NCBI GenBank assembly: GCA_015698045.1
Contig: BLAL01000059.1
Span: 377,001 to 441,000 of the forward strand
DNA from: Rhizophagus clarus
Lineage: Eukaryota; Glomeromycota; Glomeromycetes; Glomerales; Glomeraceae
Length of the DNA stretch: 64,000 bases
Reading direction: 5' to 3'
Shown here: positions 1 through 9,508 of the stretch, in pieces
How positions within the stretch are numbered: the first letter of the stretch is position 1
Layout of the letters: each line of letters begins with the position of its first letter
Notes under the pieces: generated by a model
Databases searched by the model: none
Told to the model about the DNA's origin: nothing
What the model saw: only the letters and a program-made list of their open reading frames with translations
Program-made: the position numbers and the translations under genes

Positions 1-213
1 AAGTTTCATAGCCGGTCCCATTTCTAACCCAGCTTGCATAAAATCATCCTTACTCATATCAAGAAAGACTTGACCATCGATTTTTCGCTTGCGGAGTATT
101 CCCAAGTCATCGTCGTCGAGCTTAAGGTTTTGCTCTTTCAAAAAATCGATAAGGGTTTCTGTATCCCAGTTCTCGACCAAGTAAGAGTCGTGTTCAGCTG
201 TTGAGGTGGACAT
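1..213 (-). CDS. SAM-domain-like protein, 5' end only
   Basis: The start codon lies at 211-213 on the minus strand and the frame is open to the window edge (71 codons visible). The product begins MSTSTAEHDSYLVENW and continues with an acidic and hydrophobic pattern (LIDFLKEQNL, then a DDDD run, then KIDGQVFLDMSKDDF). This is the helix pattern of a sterile alpha motif: the W-x-x-E-x-L-I-x-F-L opening, then the 'G-x-x-F-L-x-x-[ST]-x-[DE]-x-[LF]' centre. Proteins opening this way are, to my knowledge, very common in Rhizophagus, usually followed by a kinase or another interaction domain, which here would lie outside the window. SAM domains mediate protein-protein association. The domain call is good; the full-length product is unknown. 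Confidence 0.75.
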   Translation of the reverse strand, partial: MSTSTAEHDSYLVENWDTETLIDFLKEQNLKLDDDDLGILRKRKIDGQVFLDMSKDDFMQAGLEMGPAMKL

Positions 214-469
214 AATGTTACGTTTTTATAGTGGAAATAGGCTCGGATAAAAAAATAGTGTTACTTTCCGGAGTAAGATAAAATTTTATTTTTGTTCGGG
301 AAAGGGCGTTAATATAGGCTTTTATGTCGCACAGGCATTGCATCATTACACGTGACCTGTTCTCATATACATTCGTTAAAATAATACTTTATTTATGAAA
401 TAAATCGTTGCCGGTAGCCGGTCTACAATACATAAAAATTGCAACTATAGCGCTACATGATACTGAAAA

Positions 470-772
470 TTACAATTGTGATAGGGAGTATACTAGAATG
501 TTGAAACTGTCTGCTTTAGCTTCCTCAGGAAAGAATGAGGAAATTGGTGTCTGCGGATCCATTGGCCTTTCAACAACACTTCCAGGATGAATTTGGCAAA
601 TTCTTAAAGGGATATTGTTAAATGGTGGGCCCAACCTGTCTTGGATTGCAGTTTCAAGAGCGCTAACATGACTACTTGAATTAATTGTAATCGCTTGCAT
701 TACTTTAATGATTGAAATACCCATGAGGTCACCTTTCGGGACGATAAGACAATTGAGAGTAATATCGGTCAT
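470..772 (-). CDS. Crinkler (CRN)-type N-terminal domain protein, short or truncated
   Basis: A single 100-residue ORF starts MTDITLNCLIVPKG and ends ...NILVYSLSQL. The opening T-x-N-C-L, the spacing to a ubiquitin-like fold (INSSSHVSALETAIQ, then a basic/acidic stretch, then ISSFFPEE before the final beta strand) match the conserved N-terminal domain of Crinkler-like proteins of oomycetes and Glomeromycotina. In that family this domain is followed by a variable C-terminal effector domain. Here the frame closes at the domain boundary, so the gene is either a domain-only form, lost its C-terminus, or continues through an intron I could not place (a TTTTCAG acceptor-like site follows the stop, but the only upstream donor would give an intron of about 31 nt). 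It sits 256 bp from the start of the same-strand SAM gene. No catalytic function is implied. Confidence 0.5.
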   Translation of the reverse strand: MTDITLNCLIVPKGDLMGISIIKVMQAITINSSSHVSALETAIQDRLGPPFNNIPLRICQIHPGSVVERPMDPQTPISSFFPEEAKADSFNILVYSLSQL

Positions 773-1485
773 CTTGCTTTCCTAAATACAAGGCCCATGA
801 TGAGAAAAAAACGAGCTCTCATACATACACAACTTCTGGCATATACATACCTTGTTTTGTGTTATTTTACGAGAAAGTTTTTTGCGGAAAGTTGGTTGAA
901 CTTCCACATACTCCTACATGCTTTATATCTTGCTGTTGGGAAAATGATAAGGAGGTAAGAATAGTGATTAGCATTATCGTATGATGCCAAGAGCTCTATG
1001 AAAGCACATGTAAATAGAATCCCCTTACCTTTTCACATGTAGATCTACCAGAGAGACACAAAGGTAGTTAGTTCTTGTAAATCTCGAAATTGCGAGTCCC
1101 TCAGCCCTCCATAACATATGCTTTTGACGTTAATATTTACTTTTAGAGCTGGTCCTGTGTTGCTTGTAGTCATTCTTTCACATTTTCTCATGATTGTTTG
1201 GAAAAAAAAAATAAAGAATAAAGGTTAATATGTTTTCTTTCCGAATATATGCAAAAATTAATATGTTGCACAGACCTATTATATGATCAGCCTATTTTTT
1301 TTGTTGCACAATCTGTGGCTCAGCAAATTCTTCTGAGCTGGTGATCATGAGAATCGCCTCACGGTCCGCTCTGGACTAGTTGGATCAGACTGCCAGATAT
1401 TCACAAAGTTCGGGACACATTTTTGAATATCTATAATAAAAGTGAAAGCGAAGTTTTAAGATTATTAATATCAAAATTACCTCGT
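773..1485. other. Intergenic stretch with no supported gene
   Basis: No ORF with coding character, no RNA gene and no clear repeat was seen. It contains the upstream region of the Crinkler-like ORF and poly-A/T runs near 1203-1300. Confidence 0.5.
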
Positions 1486-1740
1486 ATGGGTCGTTTTATC
1501 TGCCAATACATCAAGAGAGATGGTTCGATTTGTGGAAAAGGGTGCTGGCGTCCTGAAGGATGTTCTAGACATTTTAATGCCCTTTCTAGTACAATATGCC
1601 CTGTCTGTAAGAAGAGAACCTATTTCGATACTGGAATCTGTAGCACACATAGTGGACCTTATGACCGTGCCTGGCGCGAAAGTAAAAAAACTAATACAGA
1701 ATCGATCCCTTTGGGATCATTTGATATGGTCAAGACTTAG
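1486..1740 (+). CDS. Small protein with two putative zinc knuckles (84 aa)
   Basis: I chose the ATG at 1486; the frame extends upstream to 1423 but without an ATG. The product MGRFICQYIKRDGSICGKGC continues to ...SFDMVKT. It has an ordered Cys/His pattern: C6, C16, C20, C26, H29, then C38-x2-C41-x10-C52-x2-H55. The second block is a textbook zinc-binding spacing and the first resembles it, so a small zinc-binding fold is likely. The gene is not a family I can name. It converges on the 3' end of the primase-helicase pseudogene, 63 bp away, so it may be part of the same mobile or virus-derived unit; this is only a positional inference. Confidence 0.5.
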   Translation: MGRFICQYIKRDGSICGKGCWRPEGCSRHFNALSSTICPVCKKRTYFDTGICSTHSGPYDRAWRESKKTNTESIPLGSFDMVKT

Positions 1741-1803
1741 CTAAATAACGATTTGGGCTGGGCTAAAGTATTATTTTTCCTGCCCTATGGAATCAAAGAG
1801 TTC

Positions 1804-4800
1804 CTAAATCTCATTATCTGTTTTTGATCTATATGGTAGAAGTTCTGATGCGCCTTTATCTCTGAAACCAATACCATTATATGACTGGCGATTAATTCGG
1901 TATGAGTATTGCCTAACTTGTTGTCCTTTAGGTCCTATTCTTTTTTTATCACTTTCAACAGTATATCCGCACCAATTGCCAGCAATTGCATTAATTGTTT
2001 TTATAGCTGAATGAAGATCTGGTGTTTCCTTTGTACGAGACTTAAAACCAAAGAGTAATAAAGTTTGGTTTCGAATTTCTATAAACTTTTCACAAGACCG
2101 CATAAATGATTCTGATGCAGTATCACTAGAAAGAGTACGCTTGTCATCAATGCCAATAAAGCCTAATATTTGAAAAAGTTCTTGTATAACTTCCCAATGC
2201 TTTGCTGAATAAGATTTACGCAAGTCTTCTGCCACTGATTTTTCCAGATTCTTTTTGGCTTTATTGCAGGCAATTTCCCATTGTACATTTTCCTCAGCTT
2301 TCAATCCCTTCATTGCATTTCTCTCATCATATCCTTGCCTTCGAAAATAAGACAGCCGTAAGAAATGCTTCTGAGCTTCAGATGAGCTAAAATTTTCAAT
2401 GAATTTTCTATTGCAAATATTATTCCAATCCTCGATACTCATGTCTTTACAATAAAGATTCTGCATATAAAAACGTTTAAGTGCCATAGTATCTGTGATA
2501 GAACGCTCTTCGAATTTAAGGACTTCAGCTTCTTCAGAATCAAGATTTCGAGAAGTAGCAACTGCATTAAAATCTGTTTCTTTGATAACTAATGCTTCAA
2601 CCCTAATCTCATTGCGGACTTTTTTACGATTCCCTATAACTCCTCAGCTCTCATCCACTTTTATTAGCTGAAGAGAAGCGCCGGTACTGGCTATAAGACT
2701 ACAAAGCTTTTCAATAAAATATCTGGCAGAAAGACGTTTTTGATGCTTGACTTCAATGAAAGTTACTACGGCCAGAGACTCATCAACTTTATAAGAAATG
2801 GTATTATTATTCCATTCATGATGTCCCTTTATTGCTACGGACAAATTATTAGGCCGAGCACTTTCAAGTTCTGCTCAGATATTTTCACGACCTGGTGAAC
2901 GAAAAAGTTCGTTAGAATTTTTCTGGTAGAATACAGAAACAATACGACGAGGATAATCACGAATTCGATAAAGCATTTGTACAAGAGCTTCGACATGAAC
3001 TGGAGTGGCGATGTTTATAATAGCTATAACCATATCGAAGTGACCTGTAACCTCGAATGATATTCCCGCCTCTACTGTATTTGTATAAGCCACACAGTCA
3101 AGCTCGCTCCAAGCAACATTAATATTAGAAAAGTCTTTTTGTCGCTGTTTCCCATCCATGTCTCCATAATAAGCATGAGCTCTAATGGGCAAATTATCAG
3201 GTTTTACTAGCTTTAATGCCTTTTCTACTAATGCTCTAGCCATTACTGCTCCTGTAGATACAAATGCCACACGTTTTCCCTGTTTCAAAAGCTCACATCC
3301 TATTCGCATGGCTTCAGCTCCGCTATTCGGATCATAAAGAATTTCAACTGTCTCATCCACACAAAGCTGGTATCTGTTATCAATTATACGAATATCTTCA
3401 CCGCGATATGTCTTAAGGAATGCTAATGTTGATTTATTCGCAAAGGCATCCATTGCTAATACATGTCTCACTGATCTTAATACATCACGCATTGCGCTCT
3501 CAAATTCCTGTGCATTTGTACCGCTTGACATTTGACGCATAATGGCATTGCTTTCATCAAGAATAACTACAAATGGACAGGCTGTAAACTCGATACGAAA
3601 AAGACTCTCAACCTATACTATGATAATATCCCACTCATTTATAGATAATTCTCCTTGCATATTTTGGTAGTTGCAAATTCGAAAGCCAGATGCTTTTAAC
3701 TCATCGAGTTTTGCTTTTGATTCATTGCTAAGAGATTTTCTGTAAGAAATCCAAATAAAGCATGGTAAAGAAGAAATATCATGCACTTTATCTTTTAATG
3801 CCATAATAATCTCTCTCAACGTAGTAGTTTTCCATGTTGCTGGAGATGAACGAATTAGTGTGGTAGTTTTTTCAGAACTCAAGAAATCAGGATATGACTC
3901 AGGGGCGTCTTTTAGCTTTTTAACATTAATAACTTTCCCTGACAACTCTACAAGAGGGCGTGGTTTTGCTATGGCATTGGCCACTCTATCAACAATTTTT
4001 TGTATAGGTCTATCTTTCAGCTTGATTATATCCCGCAGGGTTGATGCTTCCCCAAATGTCAATCTTTTATGATCTGGTTTATATTGCTTTTGCCAATAAC
4101 ATCTGAGTATAAAGCGCCCGTCACTTCAAAGAAAACCATATAACTGATCTTTTTCGTGTCTGATATCACAAATAGGACATGCTTCATATGACTTCGCTTA
4201 GAAGTTGATAAATCCCTTCTTAATGCTACCAATCTCAAGCCATTTATATTTTGCTGTAACGAAATCAGCTCCTTTGCTTAAAGCAGTTTCGTCTTCGATA
4301 GGTTGAAATACATCCTTTTCTGGCTTTTCAGGAGAAAAGGTCTGTGGCCAGATTTCAGAAGCATCCCATTTAGGTTAAACTAAATAATTTTTTAGCTTGC
4401 GATATCCTTGTTTAATTGAAGAAATTGCAGGTCTTTTAACTCTATCTTCCTTTGCCGATCCAAGGAGCCGAAGACTAAAACGTGATTTGTAAAGTCCTAT
4501 GTCAATAAATTCTAAGTATGGTTTTCCAACCCTATTGGCAACTTTTTCTACAAAACCTTTAAGGTCTCTGTAATCAATAAAATGAGTATGAGGATATATG
4601 ATATGCCAACTGCATTTATCGGTATTAGACGAACTGGTTAAAGTAAAAGCATTTAAAGGTACAAGATGTTTTAAATCAGAGTATATAATATCGGCACAGG
4701 CGATTAAGATTCTAGATAATAAATCTTCACGAGTAATTTTATATTTATCTAAGAAAGGGAGTTCAGAATTCATTGAATTGGGGTTTTGCCTCGCATCAAT

Positions 4801-5088
4801 ATCTAGAACTAGACGAAGAGGCAAATTCCCATCAATGTACTCGTGAGCATCAGGGATCCCATAAACTTCAGATGGATGATTGATTACTGTAAAACCCTTT
4901 TCTGCTACCTGAATAATATATTTTAAATAAATAAGAGAGATATCATTTTTATTATTAGACAAATATTGGAAATACACATGATCGTTGTAACTAGGCTCAA
5001 AATCAAGGTCTGCTAAACCAGAGAAGAGCCTGGTTGTTTCATTTATTATTTTAGGGCAAGGCCCGGCATTTTTTTGCGCAAGAAGCAT
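1804..5088 (-). pseudogene. Primase-helicase (AEP/UL52-type primase plus origin-binding-type SF2 helicase) with six in-frame stops
   Basis: Reading from the ATG at 5086-5088, one frame runs 1095 codons to a final TAG at 1804-1806. Domains in order: an AEP primase core with metal-binding D96-I-D98, a W-H162 motif and D196-I-G-L-Y; a zinc-finger motif C-P-I-C-x3-H near 4160-4180; helicase motif I (ATWKTT, near 3830); a DES-N Walker B near 3555; motifs V (YTNTVEAG) and VI (QMLYRIRD) near 2960-3080; and a C-terminal region of unknown role. Six internal stops lie at 4375-4377 (TAA), 4198-4200 (TAA), 4126-4128 (TGA), 3613-3615 (TAG), 2875-2877 (TGA) and 2644-2646 (TGA), all in the same frame, with no frameshift. 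The Walker A residue before the lysine is Trp instead of Gly. Such fusions occur in large DNA viruses and in eukaryotic mobile elements; here it is inactive as it stands. Confidence 0.85.
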
Positions 5089-5681
5089 GGTGTATATGCA
5101 AGAAACTAGTATAACATTACATAGAAATTTGCAAAGTTCAAAATAAAAATTTTATATAATTTTGGACGAATACGCTTGCTGGTAAAACACTGGGTCAGTG
5201 GTAGTACCCAAAAGTAATCGATGTGGTAGTACCTAAAAGTAATCGATGCAGTAATATCCTAAAGTATTCCAGAATAGTAACTATACAAGAAAGAGTTCTA
5301 GAAATGCGAAAGCGTAAAATAAGATATAAATTTGGTAGTACACCAAAGTAGAATAATATATAGGAAAGAAAATAAGAGAAGTTATGCTTTGGTGTACTAC
5401 CACCGATAGGCACTTCGTAATTTTAGGCAAAAATAAATACAAATATTCCGGACTGCGCCTGTGATATATGACGTCTATGTTATTATACATGATTATTTTT
5501 TCGAACTCTCGGGACCACTGGCCTGGAATCTGGATATCTATTAATTCTAAAGTAGCCCTTCGCATAGAAGGCCGATATAGTCCAACAATTTTTAGCAACC
5601 CTCCACCCTTTCCATAGCTTCTGAAATCAACTGACCCTTATAGTGCGAATACTGCCATTATCAGAGGGATTATCTATATCA
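5089..5681. other. Region upstream of the primase-helicase pseudogene, with small repeats
   Basis: No gene is supported. Tandem degenerate copies of a 26-bp unit built on GTAGTACC.AAAAGTAATCGAT lie at about 5199-5270. A perfect 15-bp inverted repeat, GGTAGTACACCAAAG at 5334-5348 and its complement at 5387-5401, encloses 38 nt and could fold as a hairpin. The hairpin arm shares GGTAGTAC with the tandem units. Confidence 0.55.
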
Positions 5682-5792
5682 GATTTTTTGTGACAGGCCG
5701 TCATGGAAATTTCAGTCATATGATTTTTCTCCAAGCACATAGCCGATTTTTTGTGACAGACTATCATGGAAATTCTGAATTATCATGTGATT
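5682..5792 (+). repeat. Two diverged copies of a dispersed repeat (GATTTTTTGTGACAG...TCATGGAAATT)
   Basis: Copy 1 lies at about 5682-5724 and copy 2 at about 5745-5792. Both have GTGACA facing a TCATGG, a weak inverted pair. A third relative sits at 52143-52187, where the pair is a clean palindrome CGTGAC/GTCACG. This looks like the end of a dispersed transposon family rather than a gene signal. Confidence 0.55.
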
Positions 5793-5935
5793 CAAAACGA
5801 AAAATAAAAGCCAACCAGCATACCCCTCCCCAAAAGACCCCTCGATAACAAACAAAGAGGTCCAGAACCGAAATAAACCCCCAAACAGTAAATAAGAAGC
5901 CTGCATTCAAAACGAAAAATAAAAGCCAACCAGCA
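5790..5935. repeat. 31-bp exact direct repeat
   Basis: The same 31 bases, beginning ATTCAAAACGAAAAATAAAA and ending CCAACCAGCA, occur at 5790-5820 and 5905-5935. The spacer holds no gene. Longer open frames on the minus strand here differ between copies and look incidental. Confidence 0.7.
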
Positions 5936-6174
5936 CTCATATAGCAATAATGAAACCAAAACGGCACACAAGCTCAAAATAAGTAATAAACCCAACATAG
6001 CAAAATAACCACAAAAAGCCCGCAGAGTAACGAAAATAGCAGATATCTAGAAGGCCATAAAAAAAAGATAGAGCGATCAAAACAAGCAAATATCTACAAA
6101 ACAATAAAATAGCCATAGAACAGTAAAAACAGTAACTTAGATAACATTATAGCATAACAGATAACACTATAACA

Positions 6175-6212
6175 TAACTAGATAGCAGTCTTATAAGACT
6201 GCTATCTAGTTA
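6175..6212. repeat. Perfect 38-bp palindrome without a loop
   Basis: The left half is TAACTAGATAGCAGTCTTA and the right half is its exact reverse complement with no spacer. Just upstream are near-tandem ATAACA/CATAAC words (6140-6175). It may be a transposon end, a junction between inverted copies, or a protein-binding site; nothing else decides. Confidence 0.85.
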
Positions 6213-6401
6213 AGGTTTCACTAAACTATGGTTATAAGAAATGTAAGAAATATAAGAAAATGTTTTCTTACTAAAATTCATCTTTCCTTCCTGTAAATAT
6301 AGTTGTTCATTCCCCATTATTCCTGCTATATTTTTAATATTATCTGCTATGTTTCTAATACTATTTTTTTCTAATCTAAAAATAAATAAGACAAAAATAA
6401 G

Positions 6402-6490
6402 ATCTAAACTAAAAATAAATTCTAAACTAAAAATAAATTCTAAACTAAAAATAAATTCTAAACTAAAAAACTAAAAATAAATTCTAAAAA
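6402..6490. repeat. Tandem repeat, 18-bp unit
   Basis: About four to five copies of an 18-bp unit (CTAAACTAAAAATAAATT), the last ones imperfect, form an AT-rich minisatellite. Confidence 0.7.
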
Positions 6491-8074
6491 TAATTTGTGC
6501 TCCCATCCAGTTATGTCACGTGATTTGTATCACGTAACCTTTCTATCTATTGTATTACCGTTTAATTATCTTTGTTACTGTGATTTTCACCCTACATCGG
6601 CCCATATGGGAACTTGATTTATATAAATAACAACCAGAAATCAGTACCGAAGTCACATATGCCCTGTAAATTTTTTTTCCTGAAGTGTTATCATTTAAGT
6701 TCCAATTGTATACGGTCAAATATCCTGCCTTTTTTTTAGACGCTTACAAAAAGTAGATTTTAATTTCATAATTAGTAATTATAAACATTAAAATAAAGTG
6801 CTTTCTTCATTATTATGAGAAACATATAAAAAAAATTATTTAAGGACTAAGAAAGAAGTAAAAGTGATTAATTTTGTTCCTATTTAATAATTTATAAACA
6901 GAAAAAAAAAAATATTTTTTTGTGTAATGAATAGTAGTACAGACGGACTGTACAGTACAATGTATCAGATGAACAAGTAACGAATAGAAAAAAATTTTTT
7001 TTTTTTCTTAATTAAAAAACTTTTATTCTTGTAATCATAAAATAACAACATTATAGAATTACAGAGTAAACAGCGAGATTCGACTCCATAACATAGTAAT
7101 ATAATTGCATATAATAGATTTACGCAACTATATTTGTCTATATACGAAGCATAATATTGTAAGCTAATCCTAATGTCCGAACCACATTTTGTTCTAGAAT
7201 AATTTCAGTCGATTCAAATTCTTCTAGCACGTCATCCTAATTTAATGTTATCTTTATGATAACTTCGCTAAAATAAAAAAAAAATATTATTCTGTTAATG
7301 AGTCGCCAATTATTTTATTTATATTTGTTTTGTTACTTTAAAACTATGATATTGTATCAAACAAAAATGCAAAATAGATTCTGGAAAAAAGTTTGTGATC
7401 TACAATATCACACACGATTAATTGGTAACACAATGCAGATTGTTTTCAGACATTTGCTAAATTCATGACGGAATATTATTTATATTTAACAGCTACTTGA
7501 GATACAATGAATCTAGATCTCGTGTCCAAACTTTGGTATCTAACTCTCTCTATCGAAAAACTGAAAAAAAAATTCTTTTCCATTGTTTCGCAAAAATTTC
7601 TTAGCCACGAAATTACAGTAATTCTCAGTCCTTTTAAACTTTTTCTTTACAGTAATTTACTAAACATTCGGATAAAAAATTTTTTTATTTACACATCCCT
7701 TCCTCGATAATAAAAGGGTATGAATCTGTTGTTTGCTAAATGGACAATACAGAATTTGCTCTTAATACTTTTATTTGGTTTTTCTGATAATAAAAGGGTA
7801 GTTGAGACGATAAGTAACACTAGTTTGTAGAGTGTAAAAAATTCAAGTATAATAGGAATATTCTTTTAATTTTAAGATACTACTAAACTTTCAAATTGTC
7901 CACTAATTATGATTGTGTTACAATCTTTGTACATGTTAATATTTGTAAAGTTATAATACTGTACTTAATACTCGTTGAGACAAAAATTTTTGTAATGATA
8001 TAATAAATCTTAATAATATTCTAATTAATTGTTTATTTTTGTTTTTTACAAAAAAAAAATCGGTGTATTATATA
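6491..8074. other. Decayed duplicate of the 9.5-11.5 kb divergent promoter region
   Basis: No gene is supported. From about 6790 the sequence follows that of 9490-11530 in order: a minus-strand ATG-AAG-AAA start remnant at 6808-6810 that soon hits a stop, then the phrase GTTCCTATTTAATAA (6888), the GATTC/GACTCCATA.CATA stretch (near 7080 versus 9780), the CCGAACCACATTTTG versus CTGAACCTACTTTGT stretch (7177 versus 9884), the TAATAAAAGGGT blocks, and finally the Kelch start remnant at 8075. It is an older copy of the AGP-like/Kelch divergent unit. Confidence 0.65.
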
Positions 8075-8131
8075 ATGTCAAGAAATTATTTATTTTATTT
8101 TACTATATTATGGATATTCTCAAGTATTAAA
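8075..8131 (+). pseudogene. Remnant of a Kelch-gene signal-peptide exon
   Basis: ATGTCAAGAAATTATTTA and the following bases match the first about 57 nt of the Kelch genes at 11537, 24946 and 32107 (MSRN, FYFTILWI). The similarity stops near 8131 and the frame meets a stop shortly after. It is a truncated duplicate. Confidence 0.75.
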
Positions 8132-8569
8132 TTTTACTAATCATATTTACTGCGCATATGATTACGTCTTCAATTGTCGAACAGCAATGCATAATGAAAA
8201 AATCGAAATGAATTATCCAAAATGATAATGTCATTAATTAATTATACAGGATGTCACGGTCCACCGAAATCTTCGGACTCTACATTCTAGCATGTATTAA
8301 AACACATGGGGAGGATGTTAATTTATCTTAAACATCTAAAGGTACTGTAGGTTGCGATTATAAATATTTTTTTTTTTTTTACATCTATTATTAATTAATT
8401 CGCTAATAAATTATGATGTTACTTCCCTTCTAAAATTCTATATATCTTGTACGATTGAAAACAGAGTTACTTAGTTACATTATAAAAAAATTTTTTCGCT
8501 TATTTAGTTGTATTCAGTTTAGTAATTATAATTCGATTATAATCTTATGATATTAATTTATTGACACAT
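8132..8569. other. Gene-free stretch downstream of the AGP-like membrane gene
   Basis: No ORF or RNA gene is supported. This is the 3' flank of the minus-strand gene ending at 8570. A related motif (ACTTCGCTAATAAATTATGATGTTA) recurs near 22887. Confidence 0.4.
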
Positions 8570-9508
8570 TCAACTTCTATTACTACTACTATTATCTACA
8601 ACATTATTATCTTTGTAAAATGATGTCATTACTTTTGATCTTATATTTTGTTTTAATTCTTGTTTAATATCTTGTAAGATATCTTGTTTCATTTGATGTA
8701 TAATATTTTCATCGATATTAAATGTATTAAATGATGAAAATGATGATAAATCTCTTGATGGTTCTTGACTTATACTTTGAGCCATTTCTTGCCTAATATT
8801 TTGAATAATTTCATTATCTACTAAGTTATTATTTCCTCCCAACTCATGCGTCATTCCTTGTTGATTATTATTATTACTATTTGGAGAATTTGGTAAATTT
8901 TGTGTAAATTCTCGTCCTTGATTCGAAATTACTATTTCTGCAGGAGTTGATAACACTTCTTTATTCATTATTCCAGTGTTTGAAATATTTTCCCCATTTT
9001 CATTATTATCCAGCCCAAAAGTTGCAATTGTTTCGGAATTTTCTTTTTTGTTTTTATATATTCTCACTAAGAAGAAGCATAAACCAGCTATAACAACTAA
9101 AATCAAATCATTAACTATCGCCCCAATAATTGAAGATGCTATTATATTATTTGCACCTTCTGAAGGACTTGTTGAATTTACTGATGATGATGCTACTGCT
9201 GATTGTGCTGTTGTCGTAGATGTTACCGTGGATGGAGATGTAGCCCCAGCATCTGGAGGTGCCCCACCAGTACCAGCATCTCCACCTGCTGGAGGTGTAG
9301 CTCCACCAGCACCAGCAGCTCCACCTGCTGGAGGTGTAGCTCCATCAGCGCCAGGAGGTGTAGCCCCACCAGCGCCAGCATCTGGAGGTGTAGCTCCGCC
9401 AGCAGCTCCAGGTGGGAATCCTGCGTCTGGTGCTTGAGTATTTACTTCATGTATAAATTGAATTGAAATTATAAAAATTATAAAAATTAAGATAAGTATT
9501 TTCTTCAT
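8570..9508 (-). CDS. Single-pass membrane protein with AGP-like ectodomain and repeated tail motif (312 aa)
   Basis: The ATG is at 9506-9508 and the gene is uninterrupted. Residues 1-25 form a signal peptide (MKKILILIF... ending EVNTQ). Residues 26-90 are rich in Ala, Gly, Pro and Thr in AGP-like arrangements (GGATPP, DAGAGG, GGAPPDAG), followed by a Ser/Thr linker. A membrane helix lies at about 126-148 (AIVNDLILVVIAGLCFFLV) with a basic stop-transfer (RIYKNKK). The tail of about 160 residues is Asn/Gln-rich and carries NEIIQNIRQE and QDILQDIKQE, which match motifs in the Kelch protein tails. The gene is head-to-head with the Kelch gene at 11537 across 2 kb. The GC-rich ectodomain stands out from the AT-rich surroundings. 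Predicted plasma-membrane location with heavy O-glycosylation is inference; no enzymatic role is seen. Confidence 0.8.
   Translation of the reverse strand: MKKILILIFIIFIISIQFIHEVNTQAPDAGFPPGAAGGATPPDAGAGGATPPGADGATPPAGGAAGAGGATPPAGGDAGTGGAPPDAGATSPSTVTSTTTAQSAVASSSVNSTSPSEGANNIIASSIIGAIVNDLILVVIAGLCFFLVRIYKNKKENSETIATFGLDNNENGENISNTGIMNKEVLSTPAEIVISNQGREFTQNLPNSPNSNNNNQQGMTHELGGNNNLVDNEIIQNIRQEMAQSISQEPSRDLSSFSSFNTFNIDENIIHQMKQDILQDIKQELKQNIRSKVMTSFYKDNNVVDNSSSNRS

Noticed and set aside
5712..5998. Minus-strand Trp/Phe-rich ORFs
   Set aside because: They overlap the 31-bp direct repeat in different frames, so the similarity is due to the DNA repeat.
8976..9466. Plus-strand ORFs opposite the AGP-like membrane gene
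   Set aside because: Shadows of the repeat; no start context and no domain.
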